Positions 34,829 through 44,012 of a DNA stretch of 64,000 bases are shown piece after piece. The notes under the pieces were generated by a model. It saw nothing but the letters and a program-made list of their open reading frames with translations. It made no database searches and was not told where the DNA came from. Made by a program: the position numbers and the translations under genes. Every line of letters begins with the position of its first letter. Position 1 is the stretch's first letter. Source of the DNA: Desulfurococcaceae archaeon (GTDB lineage Archaea > Thermoproteota > Thermoprotei_A > Sulfolobales > Desulfurococcaceae); contig JAWBQJ010000003.1 of NCBI GenBank assembly GCA_038845865.1, positions 62,001 to 126,000 of the forward strand, read 5' to 3'.

Positions 34829-35263
34829 GTGACCTCGTTGAAGAAAATACACGACTACACGTACGAAGAGCTACTGGAAAGGGCATTTATAAGGCTCGCA
34901 GGTAGGCGCGGTAGCGGAGAGGTGTTTGAAGTACCCAAGGCTAGCGTACTAGTTATTGGTGGCAAGACAATAATACAGAATTTTAGGGATATTGCACAAT
35001 TGCTGAACAGAGAAGAAGAGTTGCTAAAGAGGTACTTCATGAAGGAGCTCAACGTGCCCGGATCCGTTAATGAGGCCGGGCAACTGGAGCTTCGCGGAAA
35101 ATTCAGCGCGATCGCAATAAACCAGCTACTGGAGAGGTTCACCCAAAAATACGTGAAGTGCGCTACGTGCGGGTCTTTCCACACGAAACTGGCTAAGAGG
35201 GGAAAGATCTTCACGTTAAAGTGCGAGGCCTGCGGCGCCGAGACAACCTTTCAGGCATTTTAA
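34829..35263 (+). CDS. translation initiation factor aIF2 subunit beta
   Basis: The 144-residue protein has the aIF2-beta core (IIQNFRDIAQLLNREEELLKRYFMKEL) and the C-terminal zinc ribbon CATCGSFHTKL...CEACGAET. It helps deliver initiator tRNA. It opens an operon of translation and ribosome-maturation genes: DUF424, NMD3, aIF1A, RIO1 and Dim2, with gaps of at most 6 nt or overlaps. GTG start. Confidence 0.93.
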   Translation: MTSLKKIHDYTYEELLERAFIRLAGRRGSGEVFEVPKASVLVIGGKTIIQNFRDIAQLLNREEELLKRYFMKELNVPGSVNEAGQLELRGKFSAIAINQLLERFTQKYVKCATCGSFHTKLAKRGKIFTLKCEACGAETTFQAF

Positions 35264-35264
35264 A

Positions 35265-35582
35265 GTGGTTGGAATGTCCAGGGAAGTGTACGTAAAGGTC
35301 CACGTGGTCGGGCCCGAGATCATTGTTGCTGCGTGTGACAAGGAGCTTCTAGGCTCCGTTGTAAAGGACCCTTCTAGAAAAATACACCTTTACGTAGACC
35401 CTGCTTTCTTCGGGGGCGAGCTTAAAGACATAAATGCCTTCCTCGAAATACTCAGTAAAGCGAGTAGCGCAAACCTCGTCGGTAAGGACGTCGTGGAGGC
35501 CGCTATTCAAGCAAGGTTAGTGCACAATGATGCAGTGTTAAACGTCAACGGCGTATTAATAGCCTTCTTTACTAGGTTCTGA
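35265..35582 (+). CDS. DUF424 family protein
   Basis: A 105-residue archaeal DUF424 protein: VYVKVH near the N-terminus, AACDKELLGS, FFGGEL, ANLVGKDVVEAAI and VHNDAVLNVNGV. The function is unknown, but its position between aIF2-beta and NMD3, one or two bases from each, points to translation or ribosome assembly. GTG start at 35265; ATG four codons later is possible. Confidence 0.85.
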   Translation: MVGMSREVYVKVHVVGPEIIVAACDKELLGSVVKDPSRKIHLYVDPAFFGGELKDINAFLEILSKASSANLVGKDVVEAAIQARLVHNDAVLNVNGVLIAFFTRF

Positions 35583-35584
35583 GC

Positions 35585-36631
35585 ATGTGGTTTTGCGTGA
35601 AGTGCGGTAAAAGAGTCCCGAAAGAGGAGCTAATAAGGGGCTACTGCATTGATTGCTTTACCCGTAACATCGGTCTCCTGGAGCGTGTACCCGAGATAAA
35701 GTTAACGGTGTGTCCCAAGTGCGGTTCTTGGCTTTATCAAGGCGAGTGGAATTTGCCACTACCAGAAAGCGAGATCTTGGAGAGCGTGACGAGGCACGAG
35801 CTTAGAAAGTACCTGGTTAAGGACGCCGAATTGCAAGCGCTACGCGTAAGTAACTTGGAATACGTGAGCTTTAATACTGTGAAATTTAACGTAGTATTAA
35901 ACGTACTCGTTAACGGCAGGTCATTGAGTTTAGACCACGAGCTGACGGCTAGAATTTCGCGTAAGCAGTGCCCGCGCTGCGTTGCAAGGTCTACTGGCAA
36001 GTACAACTACCTAGTTCAGATCAGGTTTACCGAGAAAGACCTACCCGGCGAACTACTGAGAGGGGTCCTCTCCGCTGTTCTCGCACATGTCGATCGCGAC
36101 GGGCTAATAAACGCGAGAGAGGTCCCCGAAGGAGTTGACTTAGAGCTCGACGACATTTCCACCGTTAAGAAAATACTTGATGTTCTTCATAAGAAGTACG
36201 CTGCACGCATAAACACCTCATTTAGAGCTACGAGGTACGATGCGCATCAAGGTAGGTGGATCGGCGTGACAACGTACGTTGCTAGGATACCCGTCTTCAG
36301 CGAGAATGGCATAGTTACGTATAGAGGTAGAATAGGGCTAGTCAAGTTCATGAACCCTGGCAAGCTCATTTTATGGTTTCCGTCCACCGACTTGTACGAG
36401 GAAATCGATATTAAAGAGTACTGGAGAGGTCTTCTTAAGCCCGCTAGTAGAATAGAGAGAGAGGTTTACACCGTAAAGGACATTAATGGGGACATGGCAC
36501 TGCTCGAAAACACGTCAACAGGTGACGTTAAGCGGGTTAAGCTAAAGGGGTGGCTTAAAAACCTAAAACCAGGTGATACAGTAAACTTGGTCAAGGTAGA
36601 TGGGCTTGAAACGTTTACGCCAAGGTCTTAG
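35585..36631 (+). CDS. nmd3: NMD3 family ribosome-maturation protein
   Basis: The 348-residue protein has N-terminal zinc motifs CVKCGK / CIDC and CPKCGSW / CPRC, the paired four-cysteine arrangement of NMD3, which in eukaryotes is the adaptor for 60S export; archaeal NMD3 is proposed to act in large-subunit maturation. The C-terminal part carries the beta-rich OB/SH3-like region (LLENTSTGDVKRVKLKGW). Confidence 0.9.
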   Translation: MWFCVKCGKRVPKEELIRGYCIDCFTRNIGLLERVPEIKLTVCPKCGSWLYQGEWNLPLPESEILESVTRHELRKYLVKDAELQALRVSNLEYVSFNTVKFNVVLNVLVNGRSLSLDHELTARISRKQCPRCVARSTGKYNYLVQIRFTEKDLPGELLRGVLSAVLAHVDRDGLINAREVPEGVDLELDDISTVKKILDVLHKKYAARINTSFRATRYDAHQGRWIGVTTYVARIPVFSENGIVTYRGRIGLVKFMNPGKLILWFPSTDLYEEIDIKEYWRGLLKPASRIEREVYTVKDINGDMALLENTSTGDVKRVKLKGWLKNLKPGDTVNLVKVDGLETFTPRS

Positions 36632-36637
36632 GGTGAT

Positions 36638-36979
36638 TTGTTGAAAAAGAAGAAAGAACCCGTTGAAGAAAAACCATCCGAAATACCGTTACCGAACCCC
36701 CAGGAAGCAACGATTATATGTGGGGTGATCAAGCACCTCGGGGGAGATTACATACTAGTTAAGTGTTTAGACGGGCTTGACAGGAAGGCCAGGATACCCG
36801 GAAAATTCCGTAAAAAAGTGTGGATCATGGAAGGAGACATAGTACTCCTGGGTTTGTGGAGTCCAGGTTCAGATAAGGGCGACGTAATACACAAGTACAG
36901 TAAAGGTGAAATCAACAAACTAGTCGAGCAGGGAGTTGTGCCGAGAGAGTTCATTAACGCCATTAGTGGACTGGTATGA
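36638..36979 (+). CDS. translation initiation factor aIF1A
   Basis: A 113-residue OB-fold protein with ATIICGVIKHLGGDYILVKCLDG and RIPGKFRKKVWIMEGDIVL, the aIF1A/eIF1A RNA-binding signature. It occupies the ribosomal A site during initiation. The TTG start has a second TTG next to it. Its stop overlaps the RIO1 start by 4 nt. Confidence 0.93.
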   Translation: MLKKKKEPVEEKPSEIPLPNPQEATIICGVIKHLGGDYILVKCLDGLDRKARIPGKFRKKVWIMEGDIVLLGLWSPGSDKGDVIHKYSKGEINKLVEQGVVPREFINAISGLV

Positions 36980-37791
36980 GGCTAGATGAAATAGACCGGT
37001 TGATTAAGGAGAAGACGAAGTATTGGGAAGAACGAATTAAGGACAGGGACCTCTTCGAAGTAGTGGATGAGGTTTTTGACAGCTTTACCCTGATGACTAT
37101 TATCGAACTACACAGGAGGGGCGTGCTTAGGAAAATAAATGGAGTTATAAGCTCAGGCAAGGAGTCTCGGGTATACTTAGGCTACGATAAGTTAGGTAAC
37201 ACCGTAGCCATTAAGATATTCCTAACTACTACGGCGGAGTTTAGAAAAAGCATACGCAAGTACATCATAGGTGATCCCAGGTTCGAACAACTAAAGTCCA
37301 GGAGCTTGAGGTCTTTAATACTTGCCTGGGCCCGTAAAGAGTATAGAAACCTCACGAGAATGCACGAAGCGGGCGTCAAGGTCCCAAAACCCATAGCCTG
37401 CCTAAACAACGTCCTCGTGATGGAGTTTCTCGGAGAGAACCGTGTACGCTACCCGTTACTTATAGAAGTCTTCAAGGAGCTTACAGAAGAAGAACTGTAC
37501 TCGATATATAAGCTGGTCGTGGCGGAGGTGGAAAAAATAACTTGCAGTGCAAAGCTGGTACACGGCGATCTTTCGGAGTACAACATTATGGTGAAACCCA
37601 ACCTGGACATAGCGATAATCGACGTGAGCCAGGCAATCGACATAAATCACCCTAGTGCGTTTGAATTCCTAAAACGAGACGTGGAGAACATTTATAGGTT
37701 TTTTACCAAAGAAGCTAAACTTGAAGTTGGGGATTTACAGGCAATCCTAAACAAGGTGATTCCGTGTCTGGAGAGGAAAAAGGCCGCTTAA
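36976..37791 (+). CDS. rio1: RIO1-type serine kinase/ATPase
   Basis: A 271-residue RIO kinase with the RIO1 landmarks SSGKESRVYLGYD, then HGDLSEYNIMV and IIDVSQAID. RIO1 drives late steps of small-subunit rRNA maturation. It overlaps both aIF1A and the KH gene, so translation is coupled within this operon. Confidence 0.93.
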   Translation: MRLDEIDRLIKEKTKYWEERIKDRDLFEVVDEVFDSFTLMTIIELHRRGVLRKINGVISSGKESRVYLGYDKLGNTVAIKIFLTTTAEFRKSIRKYIIGDPRFEQLKSRSLRSLILAWARKEYRNLTRMHEAGVKVPKPIACLNNVLVMEFLGENRVRYPLLIEVFKELTEEELYSIYKLVVAEVEKITCSAKLVHGDLSEYNIMVKPNLDIAIIDVSQAIDINHPSAFEFLKRDVENIYRFFTKEAKLEVGDLQAILNKVIPCLERKKAA

Positions 37792-38369
37792 TAATGGGTG
37801 TAACAAGAATCTATGAAAAAATTCCCGTGGAGCGTATAGGAGTTCTACTTGGCAGTAATGGGGCTGTTAAAAGGGAAATTGAAGAAAAAACTAAGACCAT
37901 CGTATCGATCGACCCCGGCACCGGGGCCGTAATAATAGAACCCGCATTCCCGAACACCACTGCGTTAGAGCTTATTAAAGCGCAGAACGTTGTCCGGGCA
38001 GTAGGCTACGGCTTCAGCCCAGAGAGGGCTTTCAGGTTGCTGGAGGACGACCAGATACTGGAAGTCGTCGACGTGAGGCAGTACGTCAGCAACAAGCCCA
38101 ATCATCTGAGGAGAGTACTCGGTAGAATAATAGGCGAGGAGGGAAAGACGCGGAGGATACTCGAAGAACTTACCGGTACGTATATATCGGTTTACGAGCC
38201 TTATGTCGCCATAATAGGCGACTACGAAACTGCCAGCATAGTTAAACGTGCAGTTGAAATGTTAATAGAGGGCAGGATGCATTCAACGGTATATAAATAC
38301 GTAGATCGCGAGATGTTTTCGCTGAGAAGGAGGAGAATGACAGAGTTGTGGAGACGTAAAGAGCTTTAA
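37764..38369 (+). CDS. Dim2/PNO1-like KH-domain protein
   Basis: About 200 residues with two KH domains: a first IPVERIGVLLGSNGAVKREIEEKT at 22-45, and a second with VLGRIIGEEGKTRRILEELTGTYISVYEP. Dim2/Pno1 is the partner that positions the rRNA for Nob1, which is also encoded here. GTG at 37764 has a GGTGAT ribosome-binding signal; an ATG at 37794 would skip ten residues. Confidence 0.88.
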   Translation: MSGEEKGRLIMGVTRIYEKIPVERIGVLLGSNGAVKREIEEKTKTIVSIDPGTGAVIIEPAFPNTTALELIKAQNVVRAVGYGFSPERAFRLLEDDQILEVVDVRQYVSNKPNHLRRVLGRIIGEEGKTRRILEELTGTYISVYEPYVAIIGDYETASIVKRAVEMLIEGRMHSTVYKYVDREMFSLRRRRMTELWRRKEL

Positions 38370-38418
38370 GAGCACTAAGAGCACAATGTACTTCAGCTCA
38401 CCCTTTCACGAGGTCTAC

Positions 38419-38425
38419 TTATAAA
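38419..38425 (+). promoter_or_regulatory. orphan TATA box
   Basis: TTATAAA in good archaeal context with no ORF downstream on the + strand. The expected start site, about 26 nt on, falls at 38449 where a structured RNA candidate begins. Confidence 0.5.
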
Positions 38426-38448
38426 GGACGTAGTTTTCAAATGTACAT

Positions 38449-38521
38449 GGAACCCGATGAAGAGAGAACCCGGGTTAATGCGCTGAAAACGTGTTGAAAA
38501 GGCCCGCATTAAGAGGGTTCC
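38449..38521 (+). ncRNA. candidate small structured RNA of unknown type
   Basis: GGAACCC (38449-38455) pairs exactly with GGGTTCC (38515-38521), and inside it TTAATGCG (38475-38482) pairs exactly with CGCATTAA (38505-38512). The inner loop contains GCTGAAAACG and GTTGAA stretches that recall, but do not complete, box C/D motifs. It sits downstream of an orphan TATA box at the right distance. Could be a novel guide-like RNA or a very efficient terminator of the ribosome-biogenesis operon. Confidence 0.45.
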
Positions 38522-38587
38522 AAGTGCTCCTGCTTCTAGCCCCTTGACAGGGCTTAAATTAAATAGACACTCAACGCAACGTCTATT

Positions 38588-38890
38588 CTAGAAAACTCTG
38601 TGGACAACTACTACTTCTACCTGGCTAACGCCAGGTACCTGGCTGATGAGCTGTTCAAGGGGTTCTGTACCTCCTTCACTTTCTTCGGGCATAGTTACGA
38701 GGACCCTGAGCGCCTTTAAACCAAAAGCTATAGGTTCTTCGTCCCAGGCCTCAAGGCCGTACTCTGCCGGTAGTCTCCGCTTTATCTCAGCTACTATATT
38801 TTCGAGATCCACGGACACGTCTTCGGGCAGTATCTTTAATACAACGGCTACTCTAGCCACTTGCACCACCTCAAGGACCTCTGAAACCAC
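38588..38890 (-). CDS. elongation factor aEF1-beta
   Basis: A 100-residue protein with the aEF1B fold: VARVAVVLKILPEDVSVDLENI, FGLKALRVLVTMPEESEGG and QVPGVSQVEVV. It exchanges GDP for GTP on aEF1A during elongation. Its GTG start overlaps the zinc-finger gene by 20 nt, the arrangement typical of archaeal pairs. Confidence 0.9.
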   Translation of the reverse strand: MVSEVLEVVQVARVAVVLKILPEDVSVDLENIVAEIKRRLPAEYGLEAWDEEPIAFGLKALRVLVTMPEESEGGTEPLEQLISQVPGVSQVEVVVVHRVF

Positions 38891-39071
38891 AGTTCGGGCA
38901 AATATACTCGACTGCCAGTTTACGGCACCTCTTACACCTTCTGATTACACCCTTACCGCAGTTCGGGCATGGGAACTCCGCACCATATTCCCCCGGTATG
39001 AGGGGCTTTTTACAACTAGTGCAGATTGCTGTAGCAACAATTTCTTTTGCTTCCCCGCTCACTATAAACAC
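38871..39071 (-). CDS. small zinc-finger RNA-binding-like protein
   Basis: Sixty-six residues with four CxxC knuckles: CTSC, CPNC, CKRC and CPNC. It resembles the short two-zinc proteins often found next to aEF1-beta in archaea. Role unknown, likely nucleic acid or ribosome related. Confidence 0.8.
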   Translation of the reverse strand: MFIVSGEAKEIVATAICTSCKKPLIPGEYGAEFPCPNCGKGVIRRCKRCRKLAVEYICPNCGFRGP

Positions 39072-39147
39072 CCCCGCACTAATACTTACTTGGCTTTTTC
39101 ATGCGTTTAAGAGCTTATAAACACTTCTACACTCAATGGTGAACTAG

Positions 39148-39495
39148 TTGAAGCAAGTTATTATAGTCAGGACAGATCTTAACATGAGCAAAGGCAAACT
39201 TTCAGTCCAAGTAGCGCATGCGGCCGTATCCGCAGCCATTGAAGCGCTCAATAGGTGTGTAGACTGGTTTAACGAGTGGTGGAATAGCGGTCAGAGAAAA
39301 GTCGTCTTAAAGGTATCCAACGAGAAAGAGCTTTTAGAGCTATACGAGAAGGCCCTGAATTCGGGCTTGCCAGCCGCGCTAATTGCTGATGCAGGCCTTA
39401 CAGAGCTTCCTCCCGGAACGGTAACGGCCGTAGCAATAGGCCCAGCACCCGAGGAGAGAATTGATAAGATCACCGGCCACTTGAAGACTCTTTAA
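39148..39495 (+). CDS. pth2: peptidyl-tRNA hydrolase Pth2
   Basis: A 115-residue archaeal/eukaryal Pth2: [22 protein letters not shown] at the N-terminus, then [15 protein letters not shown] and [26 protein letters not shown]. It releases peptides from stalled peptidyl-tRNA. TTG start; an 11-nt gap separates it from truD. Confidence 0.93.
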   Translation: MKQVIIVRTDLNMSKGKLSVQVAHAAVSAAIEALNRCVDWFNEWWNSGQRKVVLKVSNEKELLELYEKALNSGLPAALIADAGLTELPPGTVTAVAIGPAPEERIDKITGHLKTL

Positions 39496-39506
39496 AGTGC
39501 AGAAAC

Positions 39507-40607
39507 ATGCTTATATACCCACACTTTCTCGACTACGTGACTGGATTGAAGTACACCGTAATGGATGAAAAGCTACCTTATGAGTTTAAGCTCTCACCTG
39601 AAACCTTCCACGTATTGGAGGTCGTCGACCTAGAGAGAGCTGGGTTTGATAAGGAGAAGGGTGAATATGCCGTATTAAGGTTGTGGAAGAAGGACGTTGA
39701 GATGCTCAAGGCCGTTGAGATCGTGTCGAGGAGAACGAACGTGCCGAGGTCAAACATATACTTCTACGGTATGAAAGATAAGAATGCCTTCACCGTATCT
39801 CATCTCTTTATCAGGTCACAACTATTGGAAAGAGAATGCCTCCCTTTGGTAATGGACAATATCAGGGTAGAATTGATCGGGTTCATACGCACGAGGCCTA
39901 AAAGGGCTTACTTCAAGGGCAATAAGTTCCGCGTATTCATAGACGCTGACACCGGCAATAAGACTAGGCTTCTGTCCCTGCTAGGAGAAATGGTAAGGGC
40001 GATCTCCCAGATGGGGTTGCCCGCGTACTATGGATATCAGCGATTCGGCTGGAAAAGGTACAATTCGCACGTACTCGGCAAGTACATATTGCTCGGTAGG
40101 GAAGACCTCTTCGCCGAAGAGTTTCTGAAAAGCCATTATCCCAGGGAAGACTACGAGTGTGCACTTAAAAGGTACCTTGGCGTGTACGAGCATCTAATTT
40201 ACGAGAACACCTACAGGAAGATGCCCCTGGATAGGGGCTTTAAGGAAATAAATGCAAAAGTAAATAACATGTTCTTGGATGCGTACTCTAGCTTTCTCTT
40301 CAACATGCTCCTCAATACTCTCATAGAGAAAAGTGGTCTAGGCTCCCTGGACACGGAGCTGCCCATGCCCGGATGTATTGATGGGTTACGGTACTATGAG
40401 CCTATTTTACGGGTAGAAAATGTAGAACCGCGGTTACTTAGTAAACTTAAATGCTTCTATAGAACTGGCTTATTTAGACCCGTTGACAACGTTATTAGGG
40501 ACGACCATGACCGGGTCATTTACGAGTTTTTCCTAGAGCCGGGTATGTACGCTACCGTTATTTTGAGAGAGCTGTTTAAAGACGGTTTAGTGCTCGAAGC
40601 CGGATAG
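39507..40607 (+). CDS. truD: tRNA pseudouridine synthase TruD
   Basis: The 366-residue protein has the TruD signature IYFYGMKDKNAFTVSHLFI with catalytic Asp91 and later YYGYQRFG. It converts uridine 13 (TruD/Pus7 site) to pseudouridine. It is slightly shorter than euryarchaeal TruD because the insertion domain is compact. ATG start. Confidence 0.88.
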   Translation: MLIYPHFLDYVTGLKYTVMDEKLPYEFKLSPETFHVLEVVDLERAGFDKEKGEYAVLRLWKKDVEMLKAVEIVSRRTNVPRSNIYFYGMKDKNAFTVSHLFIRSQLLERECLPLVMDNIRVELIGFIRTRPKRAYFKGNKFRVFIDADTGNKTRLLSLLGEMVRAISQMGLPAYYGYQRFGWKRYNSHVLGKYILLGREDLFAEEFLKSHYPREDYECALKRYLGVYEHLIYENTYRKMPLDRGFKEINAKVNNMFLDAYSSFLFNMLLNTLIEKSGLGSLDTELPMPGCIDGLRYYEPILRVENVEPRLLSKLKCFYRTGLFRPVDNVIRDDHDRVIYEFFLEPGMYATVILRELFKDGLVLEAG

Positions 40608-40616
40608 GTGCCTGAG

Positions 40617-41129
40617 CTATTCAAAAATAATTTTAGCCTTTGTTCCACTAATTCTCTCTATGAGCAACTCGTACTGCTCTTTTGACCTCGCCAAGTACTT
40701 CCGGTCCCTCCTAGATATCCTTATGTTGATCATCTCCTCGCCCGTGGGGAGCCATATTTTGTTTACTCCTAGTAGCGAAGCTGGAGCTATAATTTGCTCT
40801 ATGAGCTTCTTCAGGTCACTAGTATATTCCACGACTTTAACCCTCTTACCTATGCTGCTTGAAAGCTCTTTTTCGAGCGTTGCTATCTCAACGCCTTCAA
40901 AGCCGTTCTTTACGAGGACTACCACCTCGTCCGCTATACTGAGAGATCTCAGGTATTCGCCTTTTTTTAAGAACTTTAATTTATCTTCTAAGTTTATAAG
41001 CGCCTTTAACACTTCAATGTCGTCGACGGTGACTGCGCCAGATTCTATCTTGCGTTGACATGAGGGGCAGAAAACACCGCTCTTAATGCATATCTTGTCT
41101 AACGGGTATTTCAACTCCTGGTACACCAT
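40617..41129 (-). CDS. KH-domain NusA-like protein with zinc knuckle
   Basis: A 170-residue protein: an N-terminal CPSC knuckle (single, with a further Cys before it), then LSSSIGKRVKVVEYTSDLKKLIEQIIAP and NIRISRRDRKYLARSKEQYELLIERISG, two half-KH elements as in archaeal NusA-like proteins. It probably binds RNA. It faces truD, with the tRNA genes behind its start. Confidence 0.65.
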   Translation of the reverse strand: MVYQELKYPLDKICIKSGVFCPSCQRKIESGAVTVDDIEVLKALINLEDKLKFLKKGEYLRSLSIADEVVVLVKNGFEGVEIATLEKELSSSIGKRVKVVEYTSDLKKLIEQIIAPASLLGVNKIWLPTGEEMINIRISRRDRKYLARSKEQYELLIERISGTKAKIIFE

Positions 41130-41212
41130 TACTTAAACGCTCTTTCTAAAACTACTGAGTTAAAGGTTTTAATACCTTGTTGTAAACTCTAATTTATTGG
41201 ATGACCTGCGGT

Positions 41213-41339
41213 GGGCCCGTAGCTCAGCCAGGCAGAGCGGCGGGCTCCAGACTCCACTACGGGTCAGTCGACCGGTCGGGATGAAATCAGTCTGGAAGGG
41301 GTGACCCGTAGGTCGGGGGTTCAAATCCCCCCGGGCCCA
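41213..41339 (+). tRNA. tRNA-Trp (anticodon CCA) with intron
   Basis: Acceptor GGGCCCG/CGGGCCC, D-arm GCTC...GAGC, anticodon stem GCGGG/CCCGT and loop CTCCAGA giving anticodon CCA, T-arm GGGGG-TTCAAAT-CCCCC, discriminator A; CCA end not encoded. A 53-nt intron sits after position 37. Removing it restores a normal anticodon arm. Confidence 0.92.
41251..41303 (+). other. tRNA-Trp intron (canonical position 37/38)
   Basis: The bulge-helix-bulge is formed by CTCC (32-35) pairing with GGGG at the intron 3' end, a 3-nt bulge AGA holding the 5' cut and a 3-nt bulge TGA holding the 3' cut; the outer helix uses TCCA/TGGA with a C-A mismatch at its base. It is the substrate of the splicing endonuclease and RtcB encoded in the same window. 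No clear box C/D pair is present in this short intron. Confidence 0.85.
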
Positions 41340-41423
41340 CTGTGAACTGCTCTTTCATAGTCTCTAACCTTTCCACGGCACTAACTTTTTAACCCAGAGT
41401 GTTAATTGAAGGATTGGTGTTGT

Positions 41424-41498
41424 GGGCCCGTCGTCTAGCCTGGTTAGGATGCCGCCCTGACGAGGCGGAGGTCCGGGGTTCAAATCCCCGCGGGCCCA
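41424..41498 (+). tRNA. tRNA-Val (anticodon GAC)
   Basis: Acceptor GGGCCCG/CGGGCCC, D-arm GTCT...GGAT, anticodon stem CCGCC/GGCGG with loop CUGACGA (anticodon GAC), T-arm CGGGG-TTCAAAT-CCCCG, discriminator A, no intron. A TATA-like ACTTTTTAACC lies about 35 nt upstream. Confidence 0.93.
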
Positions 41499-41542
41499 TG
41501 AGAGTGCTTCTATACATACACGTCAAAGTGGTGTTTTAAGCT

Positions 41543-43732
41543 ATGTTAAAACACGTGAGGTTGGTGTTGAGGGCCGAAGAGCTTGAAGATGCGCATTTAG
41601 AGGGTGTAGCTAAGCTTGACCCGGAAATCATGGAAAAGTTCGGCATAGCTCTGGGAGACTTACTACTATTAGAGGGAGAGTACGAAACCGCCGCAATAGC
41701 CCATGCCGGAGATTCCGAAGATAGAGGTAAAGGTGTGATCAGGTTAAGCAAGCTAATGATGAAGAACGCGAAAATAGATGTAGGGGACCTCGTATACGTT
41801 GAAAAAGTGGAGCGAAAATACGCGAAAGTTGTTAAGCTGGCACCGGTGAGCTTCCACGCCCCCGTAGACACCACTATTGTGAGCAGAATTAAGCACAGCA
41901 TCATCACCCTGCCCGTGCACGAAGGGAATGAAGTCTTAGTTACCATTGAAGGCGTAAAGGTGCCCTTTAAAGTTGTCTCGATAAGGCCCAAAGGCCCTGC
42001 AATAGTCACAGAGGATACTGAGGTAATAGTCTTCGACGAACCGGTGGGGGAGCTACCCCGCATCACGTTTGAAGACATCGGTGGATTGGAACCCGTCATT
42101 GAGAAACTACGCGATATAGTTGAATTACCCTTTAAGTACCGCAAAGTATTCAACAAGCTCGGCATAGAGCCCCCTAAAGGAGTACTACTTTACGGGCCAC
42201 CAGGATGCGGGAAAACACTACTAGCAAAGGCGCTGGCGAACGAGCTTAACGCGTACTTCATAGTAATTAACGGTCCCGAGATAATGAGCAAGTTTTATGG
42301 CGAGTCAGAGCAAAAGCTAAGAGAGATATTTAAGGTAGCCAGGAAGAAGGCGAAGAAGTACCCCGCGATAATATTCATCGATGAGATCGACGCCATAGCG
42401 CCTAAGAGAGACGAGGTTACGGGCGAAGTTGAGAAGAGGGTAGTAGCTCAGCTACTAGCCCTAATGGACGGGCTTGAAAGCAGGGGCAATGTCATAGTAA
42501 TCGCTGCTACGAATAGGCCTAATGCCATAGATCCAGCACTTAGAAGGCCGGGTAGATTTGACATTGAAATAGAAATACCGATGCCCGATAAGAACGGCCG
42601 ACTTGAAATACTAAAAGTACACACGAGGAGGCTAAGGGAACTGGGGCTTCTCGATCCTCACGTAAACCTAGAAAAAATCGCAGAAGTAACACACGGCTTC
42701 ACGGGTGCAGACCTCGCTGCCTTGGTGAAAGAAGCTACGATGAAAGCGGTAAAACGCGCAATAAAGGAGTGCGAAACGTGTGAACCGGAGACGCTACTTT
42801 CAAGAATTGTCGTTAAGAACGATGACCTCCTCTCAGCTTACAGGGGCGTTGTTCCGAGCGGTCTTAGAGAGATCTACGTTGAGACCCCCGATGTCACCTG
42901 GAACGATATCGGGGGACTCCACGAAGTGAAGCAGGTGTTGAAAGAAAACATCGAATTGCCGTTAAAGCACCCTGAAATTTACGAGAGGTTTGGTATAAAG
43001 CCCCCTCGCGGAGTACTACTTTACGGGCCACCGGGATGCGGGAAAACACTACTAGCAAAGGCTGTGGCTACTGAGAGTGGTGCTAACTTCATAGCTATTA
43101 GAGGCCCCGAAATACTGAGCAAGTGGGTCGGAGAATCCGAAAGAGCAATAAGAGAAATATTCAAGAAGGCGAGACTACACGCCCCGAGCATAGTTTTCTT
43201 CGACGAAATAGACGCCATAGCGTCTGTACGGGGATTCGGTGCCGATTCAGGTGTCACGGAAAGGGTTGTTACACAACTCATTACGGAACTCGACGGTATA
43301 AGAGACCTCAACAACGTGGTTATCCTCGCGGCAACTAACAGGCCTGACCTGGTCGACCCTGCACTACTGAGGCCTGGACGGTTCGACAAGCTCGTTTACG
43401 TACCCCCACCTGATTTTGAAGCTAGGCTAGAGATCTTGAAGATACATACTAGGTACTTACCCTTATCCACCGACGTAGACCTTTACGAATTGGCGAAGCT
43501 CACAGAGAACCATAGTGGTGCAGACCTCGAAGCGCTGGTCAGAGAGGCATTTATACAGGCTTTAAGGGAACACATATCAGTGAAGAGAATTGAAAGAAGG
43601 CATTTCCTCAAAGCACTCGAAACAGTGAAGCCCAGCTTGAGCGAGGACTTAGTAAAGTTCTACGTGGAGTGGAGCGAGAGAGTTAGACGTAGTCCTCCCA
43701 AAGTCGGCCTAAGACCCTCCGTCTACACGTAG
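41543..43732 (+). CDS. Cdc48/VCP-type AAA ATPase
   Basis: A 729-residue double AAA ATPase with an N-terminal double-psi-barrel domain. D1 has Walker [18 protein letters not shown] and Walker [16 protein letters not shown]2 has [18 protein letters not shown] and [15 protein letters not shown], with RPGRFD sensor/arginine-finger blocks in both. It unfolds proteins, feeding the proteasome in archaea. The DNA encoding the two Walker A regions is 52/53 identical, suggesting gene conversion. Followed by a winged-helix gene and FEN1. Confidence 0.95.
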   Translation: MLKHVRLVLRAEELEDAHLEGVAKLDPEIMEKFGIALGDLLLLEGEYETAAIAHAGDSEDRGKGVIRLSKLMMKNAKIDVGDLVYVEKVERKYAKVVKLAPVSFHAPVDTTIVSRIKHSIITLPVHEGNEVLVTIEGVKVPFKVVSIRPKGPAIVTEDTEVIVFDEPVGELPRITFEDIGGLEPVIEKLRDIVELPFKYRKVFNKLGIEPPKGVLLYGPPGCGKTLLAKALANELNAYFIVINGPEIMSKFYGESEQKLREIFKVARKKAKKYPAIIFIDEIDAIAPKRDEVTGEVEKRVVAQLLALMDGLESRGNVIVIAATNRPNAIDPALRRPGRFDIEIEIPMPDKNGRLEILKVHTRRLRELGLLDPHVNLEKIAEVTHGFTGADLAALVKEATMKAVKRAIKECETCEPETLLSRIVVKNDDLLSAYRGVVPSGLREIYVETPDVTWNDIGGLHEVKQVLKENIELPLKHPEIYERFGIKPPRGVLLYGPPGCGKTLLAKAVATESGANFIAIRGPEILSKWVGESERAIREIFKKARLHAPSIVFFDEIDAIASVRGFGADSGVTERVVTQLITELDGIRDLNNVVILAATNRPDLVDPALLRPGRFDKLVYVPPPDFEARLEILKIHTRYLPLSTDVDLYELAKLTENHSGADLEALVREAFIQALREHISVKRIERRHFLKALETVKPSLSEDLVKFYVEWSERVRRSPPKVGLRPSVYT

Positions 43733-43745
43733 AGGTGGGTGCCTC

Positions 43746-44012
43746 GTGAAAGATCACTTAGATGTGTGGAAGAAGATGCCCTTACACCGAGCGGTACTAG
43801 AAATAGTTCTTTCGAAACCCGAGGGCATCACTGAATCCAAGCTTGTGGAGAGTTTGAAGAAAGAGTATGATGTTGAGCCGTCGCGCTCTGAACTTTACCA
43901 GGTACTCGTAAAACTGGAGTTACAAGGACTAATTAGCGTCGAGCCTGTAGGCAAGGAATTTCTCATAAAGCTCACGACGCACGCCCGCCAGCAGTTCTCA
44001 ACGAGTAGCTAA
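43746..44012 (+). CDS. small winged-helix protein
   Basis: Eighty-eight residues: helices and a turn in LHRAVLEIVLSKPEGITESKLVESLKKEYDVEPSRSELYQVLVKLELQGLISVE, a winged helix-turn-helix. GTG start, 13 nt after cdc48 and 40 nt before fen1. Could be a regulator or a partner of the flanking proteins; not recognised further. Confidence 0.7.
   Translation: MKDHLDVWKKMPLHRAVLEIVLSKPEGITESKLVESLKKEYDVEPSRSELYQVLVKLELQGLISVEPVGKEFLIKLTTHARQQFSTSS

Noticed and set aside
41251-41303. Box C/D guide RNA inside the tRNA-Trp intron, known in some archaea
   Set aside because: A GGATGAAA stretch resembles box C, but the intron is only 53 nt and no matching box D pair was found.
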